Source: a virus
Strand: one strand, 5' to 3'
Virus record (IMG/VR): IMGVR_UViG_3300009181_004605
Coordinates: 1-64,000 of that record
DNA length: 64,000 bases
Shown here: piece after piece, positions 23,942 through 32,731 of the stretch
Layout: every line of letters starts with the position of its first letter
Numbering within the stretch: position 1 is the stretch's first letter
Translations under genes and position numbers: made by a program
The notes under the pieces: generated by a model
Seen by the model: only the letters and a program-made list of their open reading frames with translations
Databases searched by the model: none
Told to the model about the DNA's origin: nothing

Positions 23942-25265
23942 ACCATTCTAATAGATTGGGAAATGTTTGGGCAAAGTTTTTACCACGACGTTGATCGTAT
24001 TGTGTGTAAAATTGTTTGAAATCATTGTGTAGCTTAGGCATGTCAAATGCATCACTATGTGGGGTTTTAACTACGTCAAGATAATCAATTAATCTTTGGA
24101 CCTGATTGATTTCGTGTTCGTGTAACAATTTATTTGATGCATTAATATTTAACCAAGCTGCAAGTGTGTGTTGATATCGTGTACGAATTTCTACCGGTAA
24201 CACCAAGGGGCTTTGGAAGCTGGGGAAACGCAGTATATTAAGTGTAAAACTTGGAAAATCTTTACCATATAGATGCTTTAGTTCAAGCATATGATTTAAG
24301 AAGTTTGGTAAACTGTCAAGGCATAGCGCGTTGATCGTACACATCACATGCACAGCACGAACGGTGCCACTTGTGATAAGTGTTCTCATGTTCATAAACC
24401 ATTGTGCGTAATCAAGCCCATCTCTAATGTATTCTGCTTGTGCTGAAACCGATTCACAGCTAGTATAAACTTCAACATGTGGCAATGGGCGTATAGCTTC
24501 AATAAACTCTTGTAGTTTGTCTTGCTTGAGTCCAAGATTACTGTTAATTGCAAGATGTGTAGTGCTCTTACCTTGATTAAGTTTAAACCATTCTATTAGT
24601 TTCCAAGTCTCGGCTGACATTAATGGTTCGCCACCAGTAATGCGTAGCTCTTTAAGGGTACGATGTAGATCAGTTTCCCACCAACGAAAAAATGCATCAA
24701 CATATGGATTTACTTCACCAAATTTATACAGTTGTGCGCTGTCATGCGGATGTGTGAAATGATTACGACCATCGCTTATTAGTCCGGTGTATGCTCCATT
24801 GGTTTTAATATCCTTGACCCATGTACTTGAAAATGCAGGATTGCAGTAGCTACAAGCAAATTGACAGGTGCGATCAAATGCAATTTCTAAAGTTTGAAGA
24901 TCCACATCGGCAGTTGGATCCATATCAAATGCACGTTGTAGATCTTGTTTGCTGTAGATTTTACTTTTGTACACACGATCACTAATGTTATTACGTCCAG
25001 TGTCTTCTATTTTCCAACAGTATTCACAACCTTTTGGACGATTACCATCCTGCATCATAGCACGATCCAATTTTTTAGTTGGAGTATTGTGTATTGCTTT
25101 AGGATTTGTTTTTAATGCTTCGGTGTCGATTGCATGTGCTGGAGGGTGATGGCAACTGGTGCTTTGACCACTGCCTAACCATATGGTTGCATTATACCAC
25201 TTGGCCGCGCAAAAGCTGGCACTTTTAGTGTCAAGCACGTTGCGTTTAAATTCTAAATCGTTCAT
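23928..25265 (-). CDS. Radical SAM protein, HPP subgroup (copy 5)
   Basis: This 445-residue protein belongs to a distinct subgroup shared with the protein at 26430. Instead of PCC it has SCHHPPAHAID (37-47), followed by KTNPKAIHNTPTKKLDRAMM and CEYCWKIED (80-88). The core motif is CQFACSYC at 134-141 and ITGGEPLMS follows. The likely target of this subgroup differs from that of the PCC group. Its start overlaps the stop of the upstream gene (ATGA), and its end overlaps the next gene by 14 bases. Confidence 0.9.
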   Translation of the reverse strand: MNDLEFKRNVLDTKSASFCAAKWYNATIWLGSGQSTSCHHPPAHAIDTEALKTNPKAIHNTPTKKLDRAMMQDGNRPKGCEYCWKIEDTGRNNISDRVYKSKIYSKQDLQRAFDMDPTADVDLQTLEIAFDRTCQFACSYCNPAFSSTWVKDIKTNGAYTGLISDGRNHFTHPHDSAQLYKFGEVNPYVDAFFRWWETDLHRTLKELRITGGEPLMSAETWKLIEWFKLNQGKSTTHLAINSNLGLKQDKLQEFIEAIRPLPHVEVYTSCESVSAQAEYIRDGLDYAQWFMNMRTLITSGTVRAVHVMCTINALCLDSLPNFLNHMLELKHLYGKDFPSFTLNILRFPSFQSPLVLPVEIRTRYQHTLAAWLNINASNKLLHEHEINQVQRLIDYLDVVKTPHSDAFDMPKLHNDFKQFYTQYDQRRGKNFAQTFPNLLEWYDSI

Positions 25266-26446
25266 TTGATATGTTGATTGATAAATTGGTGGAACTGATT
25301 GGGCAACTCTCTAGGAACTTGGTGACGCATCTCAGTATACAACTCTTGATTGTATTTACATACATTATAACACTCTTTGTAGAAAATTGCAAGATCTTGT
25401 TGACATAAATCTTCAACCACTTCAGCTACACGTTCAATACGATCTTGACTGTTATCTATTACGTCAAATGATTCATCAATTACATGTCCGAATGTTTTAA
25501 ACCCCAGCTTATGTATGTCTCGATAAAATCCTCGATTGGCCACAGCAATAAATGGATGTCCTACAGCAACAGGTTTCCAAATCTTTTCTGTTCTAAAGCT
25601 GTATGGGTAATTAAACACTGTTTCAGTTACTAGACTAAAGTAAGTATCTCTGTATGCTGTTCCATCTACTACAGCATCGCCCCAGGTGTTGTTGAACAAA
25701 TTAAATTTAACAGTACCAGCAGAGGGCAAATGATCTATATTGTTTCTAAATGCTGGAGTTTCGTATACCTTAGGTAGGAAATGCAGATCAATCTGGCGTT
25801 CCATAACGTCCGCACCGTTGTGCTCAAACGCCAATTTGATCATATTCATATTGTTAAAATTCTGCCAACATGTTTGTGGTAGATTTTTAATTAGCACAAG
25901 ATCAGTGTCAAGATTTGTCCATAGACTATGATCTAATAATCCACTTGCTTGAAATCGCTCTAACAGATATTTTCTATGGCTACGCATACGTCCATTTAAA
26001 AATAGGAAATTGTATGGTTTATCGGTGATTGCAAAATACTCCTCGATGCGGCTGCCAGCTTCAACATTCTCATCAAAGTCAAATATCTTGGGCAGAAAAT
26101 ATTCATACCTCATGTAGGGCCACGTAGAAGGATCCATGTCGCCACCACCAATTAACAGTATACGGCCTTCTTCTATTAGGTTAATTAGGCCTTTGACAAA
26201 ACACCAAGTAACCAGAGTTTCTGACCCTTCTGCGGCATTGTCTAATATCACAGTTACCTGGCCACTACGAGCCAGTTCTTGTATTTCATAATTGTAATTG
26301 TTGACCTGTTCACGACATATGATATACACAGCACCGGGCACTATTTCATGCTGTCGAAGATCCCAAAATTCGTCGTCGGCCCAGGGCAATAATTCTCTAT
26401 AGATTTCGCTATGTGTGTCTAATATAAGTTTATGATTGCCGAGCAT
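25262..26446 (-). CDS. Glycosyltransferase-like protein (TEK-motif family)
   Basis: This 394-residue protein shares its C-terminal block with the protein at 13870: LVTETVFNYPYSFRTEKIWKP, then HPFIAVANRGFYRDIHKLGF, then KTFGHVIDESFD (about 270-330). The TEK and DES(Y/F)D elements resemble the donor half of family 10 type glycosyltransferases, though the match is not decisive. It lies between the two HPP-subgroup radical SAM genes and overlaps both (17 and 4 bases), so it is likely part of the same functional unit. Confidence 0.7.
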   Translation of the reverse strand: MLGNHKLILDTHSEIYRELLPWADDEFWDLRQHEIVPGAVYIICREQVNNYNYEIQELARSGQVTVILDNAAEGSETLVTWCFVKGLINLIEEGRILLIGGGDMDPSTWPYMRYEYFLPKIFDFDENVEAGSRIEEYFAITDKPYNFLFLNGRMRSHRKYLLERFQASGLLDHSLWTNLDTDLVLIKNLPQTCWQNFNNMNMIKLAFEHNGADVMERQIDLHFLPKVYETPAFRNNIDHLPSAGTVKFNLFNNTWGDAVVDGTAYRDTYFSLVTETVFNYPYSFRTEKIWKPVAVGHPFIAVANRGFYRDIHKLGFKTFGHVIDESFDVIDNSQDRIERVAEVVEDLCQQDLAIFYKECYNVCKYNQELYTEMRHQVPRELPNQFHQFINQHIK

Positions 26447-27827
26447 GATACTTACATTCTGCCCACCATGAGCTCATTTCTGGAAATACAGTTAAGAAGT
26501 TGGTACCGTGTCTGCGGTCTGATTCCGTAAAGAAGCGATAAAAGTCTGCTTTATTTTTATTAAGATATACTGGATCTAACTTCTGTCCATCACGCATCCA
26601 AGCAATGTCGCGATCAAGACGTGCCAACTCATAATCTTTAAATCCTTTAAAAGGAGCTTCTTCTGTTTCTAATTGTCGAATCATCCAAGCCCATATTAGT
26701 TCTAATTGATCTGCATAGCTTTCTGGTAACAACTGTAGACTTTGCCACGTAGGTTGACGTAATACTGGAGTATCAAACCAGATACGTTGATAGGTATTGC
26801 TGTATAGATGTCGTAAGCCCAGTATAGCTGCAAATAAACTACCAAGCCCTGTAACAGATAGATTATTCATTGTAACAATGAATGTGATACTGTTACGTCC
26901 AGGAATTTCTGTTAAAAATTGATTAACTCGATCCCATAACAGATTAAAATCTAATCCATTCCGTATATATTCTGCTTGTGATCCAAATGAATCTAAACTT
27001 ACATATTGCATAAAATGTTCAACATTGTCTTTTTTACATAGGCGCTTGACATATCTAAGATATTTTTTCCAGCTTTTTTCATCGACTGAAAAGTTACTGG
27101 TAACATTTAAATGCAGATCTGGCTTTGGATTAGCTAACACATAGTCAAACACACGATAGGTATTTTTATCAAGCAATGGTTCGCCGCCAGTCATGCGGAA
27201 ATGTTTTAGCTGTGGATATAGTTCAGGCCACCATGCCCAGAATGCATCCACATAAGGATTAGGTTGTGAGTGTGGTATTGGCTTACGACTTCCTGCGAAA
27301 TGTTCTGGAGCATTATGTGGTGTTGAAGTTGGGTAGGCTCCATGTCGATCTATTTCCTGCTGCCAAGTACTGCTGAACTGTGGACTGCAATAGCTACATT
27401 TAAGATTACAAGCATTGTTGAAATTAACTTCTACATAACTAGGAATAACATCTTCGTCACCAGTTGAATTTTTAATAGCATCAAAATCTGCAGCAGCCCA
27501 TGGTTCTCCAGAACGGTAGTGTCTATCACTAAGTTTGCCATTATCTTCCATATTCCAGCAGTAGCTACATTCTGCTGGACGTTCTTGTTTTAACATAATC
27601 TTACGTTGCTCTTTTTTGTATGCGGTATTATGTAATGCAGATGGATTGGACTTAATCGCAGATGGATCTATAGAATGTAGGGGAGGATGGTAACATGAGT
27701 TATTAAGCCCAGTTGGTAAGTGTAAGCTTACCTGTTTCCATTTAGCTAAACAAAGCGCATGTCCAAGTTTATCATGCATCGTTTCGGCATCGTTTAAAAA
27801 CTTTGATTTAAAGTCGGGTGTTGTCAT
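26430..27827 (-). CDS. Radical SAM protein, HPP subgroup (copy 6)
   Basis: The start at 27827 overlaps the upstream stop as ATGA; an in-frame ATG at 27842 lies inside the preceding gene. The 465-residue protein has the subgroup motif SCYHPPLHSID (44-54), then NPSALHNTAYKKEQRKIM, then CSYCWNMED (87-95). The core cluster is at Cys130, Cys134 and Cys137 (CNLKCSYC) and MTGGEPLLD follows. It is clearly paralogous to the protein at 23928 over the whole length, down to NPYVDAFWAWW versus NPYVDAFFRWW. That points to a duplication with a glycosyltransferase gene now between the copies. Confidence 0.9.
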   Translation of the reverse strand: MTTPDFKSKFLNDAETMHDKLGHALCLAKWKQVSLHLPTGLNNSCYHPPLHSIDPSAIKSNPSALHNTAYKKEQRKIMLKQERPAECSYCWNMEDNGKLSDRHYRSGEPWAAADFDAIKNSTGDEDVIPSYVEVNFNNACNLKCSYCSPQFSSTWQQEIDRHGAYPTSTPHNAPEHFAGSRKPIPHSQPNPYVDAFWAWWPELYPQLKHFRMTGGEPLLDKNTYRVFDYVLANPKPDLHLNVTSNFSVDEKSWKKYLRYVKRLCKKDNVEHFMQYVSLDSFGSQAEYIRNGLDFNLLWDRVNQFLTEIPGRNSITFIVTMNNLSVTGLGSLFAAILGLRHLYSNTYQRIWFDTPVLRQPTWQSLQLLPESYADQLELIWAWMIRQLETEEAPFKGFKDYELARLDRDIAWMRDGQKLDPVYLNKNKADFYRFFTESDRRHGTNFLTVFPEMSSWWAECKYHARQS

Positions 27828-28519
27828 ACTAATAAATCCCATACTTTATTAAAAACTTCATCATCATAAAATTTTAATTCTTTTTGCATAGTACTTGAAA
27901 AAATATCTGTTCCTGTTCTGATATCAATGATAGTATCAGCGTGGGACAGGTCTATTGGATATTTAGAATAGTAATCCAGATGCCAGTCTATTATATCGTT
28001 CGCAGAATCGATTTTGTTAATATATTCATTTTTAATAGTGTTTAGCGGCACATCTGATTGATAAGGTGACAAGATTTTTTTTAAATCTTGATTAACTTCG
28101 TGTACTATCTCAATTGGCAACTTATTAAAATCTGCTATGCTCAAACAATCAGGCCAACTGCTATCTTTAATTATGTTATAATGAACAATTCTATCTATGA
28201 TAGGCTCGATCTTTTTTTTAACGTGACGAGTATGCCCTTCGAGAATCCATTCACGTTGCAAACATTTATTCAAGTCACCTAAAATTAAACAGATACTATG
28301 TTTGGGGAACTTAGATATAATATAACGAGAATTTAAACAATGCGTTAATATATATTCTTGCCCTTTATCTACAATATCATCTAATAGATACCGGTTTTCA
28401 AAATACTGGGGAGTATTTACTTTACTGTCGTATGTTACATTTGATTCTTGCCATTCTAAATTTTCCAACATACGTAGATATCGATTACCACCTGCACCCG
28501 GATAAAATGCAATAATCAC
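27824..28519 (-). CDS. Unknown protein with P-loop-like N-terminus (sulfotransferase-like?)
   Basis: This 231-residue protein begins MIIAFYPGAGGNRYLRMLEN, where the glycine-rich turn after the first strand (PGAGGNRY, 7-14) resembles the cofactor loop of small phage sulfotransferase-like or P-loop proteins. Other parts (YILTHCLNSRYI near 57-68, FPKHSICLILGD near 71-82) fit an alpha/beta nucleotide-binding fold. No clear Walker B or sulfotransferase 3' phosphate site is visible, so the assignment is tentative. It is 3 bases from the upstream glycosyltransferase gene and overlaps the downstream radical SAM gene. Confidence 0.6.
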   Translation of the reverse strand: MIIAFYPGAGGNRYLRMLENLEWQESNVTYDSKVNTPQYFENRYLLDDIVDKGQEYILTHCLNSRYIISKFPKHSICLILGDLNKCLQREWILEGHTRHVKKKIEPIIDRIVHYNIIKDSSWPDCLSIADFNKLPIEIVHEVNQDLKKILSPYQSDVPLNTIKNEYINKIDSANDIIDWHLDYYSKYPIDLSHADTIIDIRTGTDIFSSTMQKELKFYDDEVFNKVWDLLV

Positions 28520-28522
28520 AAG

Positions 28523-29449
28523 TTACCAACCTTCTTGATTTCTAATTACATCAATCTCACGCGTCATAATACCAACATTGTGCCAATTGCTGCGATAATG
28601 CTGTTTGAAGAATTTGCTGCTATTCTCGTCTAACATAGTAATTGGCAAACCAAGTTGCGTAACCAAATCTTCAGATACACGACCTGCTAATAAATCTGGG
28701 TCTGAATCCTGCACTGTGCCCCACAACTCAGCTAATGCATCAAAATCTTGAACCGTTGTATGATCCCAGGAAGTGAGCATGGTCATGTAAGTACCCATCC
28801 TGGCGCCGGCTATACTCCAACTTCCGTGCTCTACATCACGGCCAACGTTGTGCCATATAGTAAGATGATCAAGATTACGCTGATGCACTTGAGTTTGAAA
28901 TTCTGCTAATGTTGGCTTTACTCCCTTATTCAAGCACATCTTAACACCTTCCCTAAATCCTGCGCGCCAAGCATGATAGGATGATTGATCGGGATAGGTT
29001 GTGCTATAGCAATCATGCATGGGCCAATACAACGGATCAAAGCAAAACTCTACTTGGGTTTCGGCTCGGCCATCTGTGGCTTCATGTGTTTGCATACGGT
29101 TAACAAAGTTTTTTGTCCAACTACTTATTCCACCATTGCCGTACATGAGTCCATTTATATGATTACGGGCACGCCAACGATATACAGCCTGTTGCCATTC
29201 TGCAGTGGGAAATTCCAATGAAAGATTAAAAAACTTTAGATCAGGCATGTTGTCGCCGTCAATTAGGATAAATCGATCAGTTGTGCTGGCTGCTGCTGCT
29301 GCTTTATGTGCTGCGTCACTGCCCCTAATCCCATCAACTCGTTTGGCCCATGGGATCATATGTCGAATTTTAATCCAGAATTCTTCTCTATTTGGTTCAT
29401 CAAATGTAAGGAAAATTACATCAAGATCGGCAATATCAATTTGTGTCAT
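28523..29449 (-). CDS. Glycosyltransferase-like protein (GT-A type)
   Basis: This 308-residue protein has LDVIFLTFDEPNREEFW at the start, DGIRGSDAAHKAAAAAS (about 37-53) and DRFILIDGDNMP (about 58-69), where DGD stands as a DxD-type metal and sugar-nucleotide motif. The layout matches a GT-A fold. It is similar to the third module of the 530-residue protein at 12279 (DIVFISNGESNAEQNW, IRIDGVVGRAQAYRAA, INGLMYG versus VNGLVYG), so the two arose from one ancestor. It overlaps the upstream gene by 14 bases. Confidence 0.75.
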   Translation of the reverse strand: MTQIDIADLDVIFLTFDEPNREEFWIKIRHMIPWAKRVDGIRGSDAAHKAAAAASTTDRFILIDGDNMPDLKFFNLSLEFPTAEWQQAVYRWRARNHINGLMYGNGGISSWTKNFVNRMQTHEATDGRAETQVEFCFDPLYWPMHDCYSTTYPDQSSYHAWRAGFREGVKMCLNKGVKPTLAEFQTQVHQRNLDHLTIWHNVGRDVEHGSWSIAGARMGTYMTMLTSWDHTTVQDFDALAELWGTVQDSDPDLLAGRVSEDLVTQLGLPITMLDENSSKFFKQHYRSNWHNVGIMTREIDVIRNQEGW

Positions 29450-29789
29450 AGTTCTTTAAACTCCACTGTGTATGTATCTGTGCAGCATCCACCACCACAC
29501 ATATATCTTGAGGATCGCAACAGGTCCCTGGGGATATTGGTACTAGCTTTTTTGACTGCGAGTTAATATCAATTTTTACCAATTGTCCGGCTACTACACG
29601 AACCGTCATCGATGCGGTTACATAAACTATTGGATCTACATCTATATATAATCCAGGCAGATCCTCCATAGTGTAGAATAATGGCATACCTTGTGCATCA
29701 TGGTATAATCGTCGAAATATTACAGCTGGCGTATCATGTGCCCAGTTATTAAATACTGCCCAAAAATTATCAGTGGTTTCGTTGCTCAC
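29436..29789 (-). CDS. Unknown protein with GTG start, 117 residues
   Basis: I place the start at a GTG (29789) because the upstream gene stops with a TAG sharing the G of this GTG, and an ATG further out lies inside the upstream gene. The protein (VSNETTDNFWAVFNNWAHDT) has a core FYTMEDLPGLYIDVDPIVYV, then SKKLVPISPGTCCDPQDICVVVD with a CC-x5-C set. Similar short proteins with MEDLPG and TCCDP-D-CVVVD segments are, from memory, found in aquatic T4-like phages. No function is known to me. A small metal or disulfide site is possible. Confidence 0.68.
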   Translation of the reverse strand: MSNETTDNFWAVFNNWAHDTPAVIFRRLYHDAQGMPLFYTMEDLPGLYIDVDPIVYVTASMTVRVVAGQLVKIDINSQSKKLVPISPGTCCDPQDICVVVDAAQIHTQWSLKNYDTN

Positions 29790-30574
29790 TATATACGCCA
29801 ATCTTTGATATGGTAATGTACCGCACCCCATTGGGCTATGGTATTGATACGTAACCCAGGGTTAGTATGTTCCCACACAAGTTCTTGTGTCCAGTCCGAT
29901 GTCCGAGTTGGGATGATGTGTTTTTTCATATGTACCATGGTTGGTCCATAACCCGGCGGTAATATAACTGTATCTGGACCTAGAATTACTGCGGCCACTG
30001 CATACACAACATCAGTTGTAGGATCTTGCTCGGCAAACTTTAACAACTTCTTAAATTGATCCCAGTTTTCAAATATCTTGCGCACCAACTCAAAAAATTC
30101 TCGAGCTGCATGACTTGCTCGCCAATATGTAATACCGTTGTATACATCCGGCAACTGATTTTCATCAAACACACGTCGATAGAATCTGTTGCTACTTGTT
30201 TGGTCGTAAAAATCCCTGCAACCTTGACTGATAACTATATCGCGATGTTCAAACAATGTCCACCAATGATCAATTGGGCTGGCAATGAACATGTCAGCTT
30301 CGAGTTTTATGGTTTGACGAAACGGTGATGCTGAAAAAACTTGCCAATCATTTGATAGTTTCCAATTACTATCAGGATCTTGATCTCCGTGCGGTAATTG
30401 AACCACATGATCAAATATTGGATCTGTTATAGATTGATTTGTCAACAAGCAAACATTTGCAGCGGGATGCCAGTCCTTTATGCTGTGAGCAAGCTGCCGA
30501 GCACAGGCTATATAATCATTGTTGGCTGTGTTGATAGCAGGGATTAGATATCCGCGTTCACTGAGAATTGGCAA
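29789..30574 (-). CDS. Glycosyltransferase-like protein (GT-A type, ExD motif)
   Basis: This 261-residue protein is paralogous to its upstream neighbour (30558). Shared parts are CARQLAHSIKDWHPAANVCLLTN against SAKNIHRHLNIPVCIVTD, and SPFRQTIKLEADMFIASPID (83-102) against SPWQQTLVLDADYVVASDQ. The metal motif here is Glu92-Ala-Asp94, a variant of DxD. A GT-A fold is likely, with UDP- or GDP-sugar donor unknown. The gene stops at a TAG shared with the GTG start of the next gene. Confidence 0.78.
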   Translation of the reverse strand: MPILSERGYLIPAINTANNDYIACARQLAHSIKDWHPAANVCLLTNQSITDPIFDHVVQLPHGDQDPDSNWKLSNDWQVFSASPFRQTIKLEADMFIASPIDHWWTLFEHRDIVISQGCRDFYDQTSSNRFYRRVFDENQLPDVYNGITYWRASHAAREFFELVRKIFENWDQFKKLLKFAEQDPTTDVVYAVAAVILGPDTVILPPGYGPTMVHMKKHIIPTRTSDWTQELVWEHTNPGLRINTIAQWGAVHYHIKDWRI

Positions 30575-31364
30575 CTATATCTCCTAGATGGCGTTTTCCC
30601 ATGGCGTGGAAATCTTGACCTTGCAATGTTATCCAGCGTGGCTGTTTTTGTGCTGTAACAAACTCCACACGGTAATTGTCTTGACTTATCTCGACTACTG
30701 TGTGCTCGGGAGTAATACTGGCAAGATTCCAAGGTATAACAGGGTAGGTAAGGACATGTCCATTAACAAAACTTTGAGCTATTGTTAGGGCATGATCGTT
30801 GCGATATGCTGATCTTGCGTTGGCATAAAGATTTACATAGTGTGGCCAATGATCACGTACCATACGCATGCTCTTAAAAATAAGATCCGCTGTGGTGCTG
30901 CGTTGAAATAACATAACAGTGGCCCAGGACATAGGCATACGATGTTGACCAAAATAATTAAGATCATCAAAATCTCGTAAGTTGGTTATGTCATAGGCGC
31001 GTGAATGTGCAAGGAAGTCTTGATTTGCTGAAAACAAAGTGCTGAGTTGATCACTTGCCACCACATAATCTGCATCAAGTACCAAGGTCTGCTGCCATGG
31101 TGAAATGTTATATGCATCCACACGATCAGCATTGTACCAAATCACATTACCATCAATGTCTGCAAATTGTCTGGTGCTACCAGGTTGTGGCTGCAGATGT
31201 ATAATCTGATCGAATGTATGGTCGGTTGGTAGCACATCTGCATCAGTTACAATACACACCGGAATGTTTAAATGTCGATGTATATTTTTTGCAGACCAAG
31301 CAGCAAGTGACACATAGTCGATATGCTCATTATTGAATGCAAATATCAACGCACCGGTTGTCAT
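30558..31364 (-). CDS. Glycosyltransferase-like protein (GT-A type, DxD motif)
   Basis: The start at 31364 overlaps the preceding stop as ATGA; a longer frame reaches into that gene. The 268-residue protein has GALIFAFNNEHIDYV at its N-terminus and the metal motif Asp97-Ala-Asp99 in LVLDADYVV, with DDLNYFG and WATVMLF segments typical of GT-A transferases. It is paralogous to the next gene (29789), so the operon has a tandem glycosyltransferase pair. They overlap by 17 bases. Confidence 0.8.
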   Translation of the reverse strand: MTTGALIFAFNNEHIDYVSLAAWSAKNIHRHLNIPVCIVTDADVLPTDHTFDQIIHLQPQPGSTRQFADIDGNVIWYNADRVDAYNISPWQQTLVLDADYVVASDQLSTLFSANQDFLAHSRAYDITNLRDFDDLNYFGQHRMPMSWATVMLFQRSTTADLIFKSMRMVRDHWPHYVNLYANARSAYRNDHALTIAQSFVNGHVLTYPVIPWNLASITPEHTVVEISQDNYRVEFVTAQKQPRWITLQGQDFHAMGKRHLGDIVANSQ

Positions 31365-31669
31365 CTTTGTTGTGTAAGTGTGGTGTATTCTATCAGCCAG
31401 GCATTCATTTGTTCCTGCCATCGCTGTTGGCTTAATGCCATGAGTTCTGTGGTATCGATTTTTACCGGAGTCTCGTAAAGATCTAGTAACACTGCTTCAC
31501 CAATTTTACCGCATGTAAATATAGTTGCCTGTAATTCTGGACCGGCTTGCCACATACCTCCGTGACTTGCAAATAGCAGTTTAGCTTGATATTTTTCTTT
31601 TAAAGTGCGTTTGGCCGCAGCATGATCAAATCGTGCTCGCGAATGTTTAATCAATTCATCAGTATCCAT
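31361..31669 (-). CDS. Unknown protein, first gene of the modification operon
   Basis: The start at 31669 (MDTDELIKHSRARFDHAAAK) is preferred to an ATG at 31711 that lies in the terminator hairpin. The 102-residue protein has an N-terminal basic helix, a strand-rich middle (KLLFASHGGMWQAGPELQATIF, CGKIGEAVLLDLY) and a helical C-terminus (SQQRWQEQMNAWLIEYTTL). I do not know the family, although similar small proteins occur in T4-like phages as I recall. There is no ribosome binding site, and a -10 element ends 6 bases upstream, so it may be translated from a leaderless message. Confidence 0.68.
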   Translation of the reverse strand: MDTDELIKHSRARFDHAAAKRTLKEKYQAKLLFASHGGMWQAGPELQATIFTCGKIGEAVLLDLYETPVKIDTTELMALSQQRWQEQMNAWLIEYTTLTQQR

Positions 31670-31675
31670 GTGATA

Positions 31676-31704
31676 ATTATACAGGAAAATTAGGCAAAAG
31701 TAAA
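31676..31704 (-). promoter_or_regulatory. Candidate promoter of the modification operon
   Basis: On the minus strand TTTACT (31699-31704) and TATAAT (31676-31681) are 17 bases apart. The -10 box is perfect and the -35 box matches TTGACA at four of six positions. The expected transcription start falls at or next to the first codon of the gene at 31669. It begins inside the terminator hairpin of the upstream late operon. Confidence 0.6.
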
Positions 31705-31721
31705 GGGCCAATTGGCCCTTT
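31702..31721 (-). terminator. Palindromic terminator of the late operon
   Basis: A perfect 20-base palindrome forms an 8-base stem (AAAGGGCC/GGCCCTTT) with an AATT loop. Read on the minus strand it follows the 31741 structural gene by about 19 bases and is followed by ACTTTTGCC, a short T run. It separates the structural block from the modification operon. Confidence 0.72.
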
Positions 31722-31740
31722 ATCTAAGTCGATTACCCGT

Positions 31741-32721
31741 TTACGTAATTGCTGCCGCTATTGCAGGTGTTCCCCAGGTGCCGGTAAGATTAGTTGTTTC
31801 TGGTGGAATATACGTAACCACTGTGGCTGGTGCTGTGCCGAACGCAGTAAATGGGCTGGCAGTATCAGTACCACCTGTGATGTTATCTGCCGATCCCGCA
31901 CCGGATCCTCCTGGATCCACCCACGTCGTAGTAAGTGTTAGCACTGTGGACGTTGCACTGGCCTGGATCCGTATGTATGAGCCGGTATATGGCGAGGTAT
32001 CTGCATTTTGCTGGTAAATGGTAACTGGTGTGCCGGTGAGTGCATACCATCCAGTTGCAGTGGATAATGTAGTTGGTGTGCCAGTACCGTTGATCTTTTT
32101 AGTTCCAGTATAAGAAACACCATTGATCGTCTGCGCCGCGCCGGTTATGTATATCTGACCGGATAATGTATTGGCCAAATCATTCCATTCTGCATCGGCA
32201 AGTTGTCCGGTGCTGGTTTTGCTCACTGCCCATTTAATAATACCACCGGCATTGAAAAAATACCTGGCTGCGGCAGCCGTTGTAAAGGTCACGGTGTGGG
32301 TGAAAGTAATGGTCCAGGCGGCGTTTCCCGAACCAGTGGCGCTGGTTTTAGCAGAACTACCAGTCCATGTTTTATATTCAGTGCCGGACGATGCAGCATT
32401 GCCACGATTGGTGTTGCAATTAGTAAGATCTGTGTTAAGCGCAGCCAAGATACCGATAAGGTCGCTGGTAACTGGACCTGTTCTTGATGTTATTGTTGTG
32501 CCAGTATGTGCTGCTATGCTGGTGATCCTGCTGCATAATGCCGACCAGTTTGTGGCAGTAACAGTGCCGGCAGGAGATACAGTACCCAGCGTGGTACTTT
32601 GCCCATACCCTTTATCGCCGCTGCCAGTACCCCATAAATCGTCAACGTTAGCATCGGCTGTGGTGCTTGCAAAACCATTATAATCTGTGGCTAATATTAT
32701 ATTACCCGATGAATATGTCAT
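31741..32721 (-). CDS. Virion structural (tail-fibre-like) protein
   Basis: This 326-residue, Thr/Ser/Ala/Gly-rich protein begins MTYSSGNIILATDYNGFAST, then VDDLWGTGSGDKGYGQSTT. That opening resembles, from memory, structural proteins of T4-like cyanophages. The middle and end are strand-rich and low in charge, as in fibre or tail-decoration proteins. It is the last gene of the late operon before the terminator. AGGAA lies about 8 bases before its start. Receptor binding is possible but unproven. Confidence 0.75.
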   Translation of the reverse strand: MTYSSGNIILATDYNGFASTTADANVDDLWGTGSGDKGYGQSTTLGTVSPAGTVTATNWSALCSRITSIAAHTGTTITSRTGPVTSDLIGILAALNTDLTNCNTNRGNAASSGTEYKTWTGSSAKTSATGSGNAAWTITFTHTVTFTTAAAARYFFNAGGIIKWAVSKTSTGQLADAEWNDLANTLSGQIYITGAAQTINGVSYTGTKKINGTGTPTTLSTATGWYALTGTPVTIYQQNADTSPYTGSYIRIQASATSTVLTLTTTWVDPGGSGAGSADNITGGTDTASPFTAFGTAPATVVTYIPPETTNLTGTWGTPAIAAAIT

Positions 32722-32731
32722 TCTGTTATTC

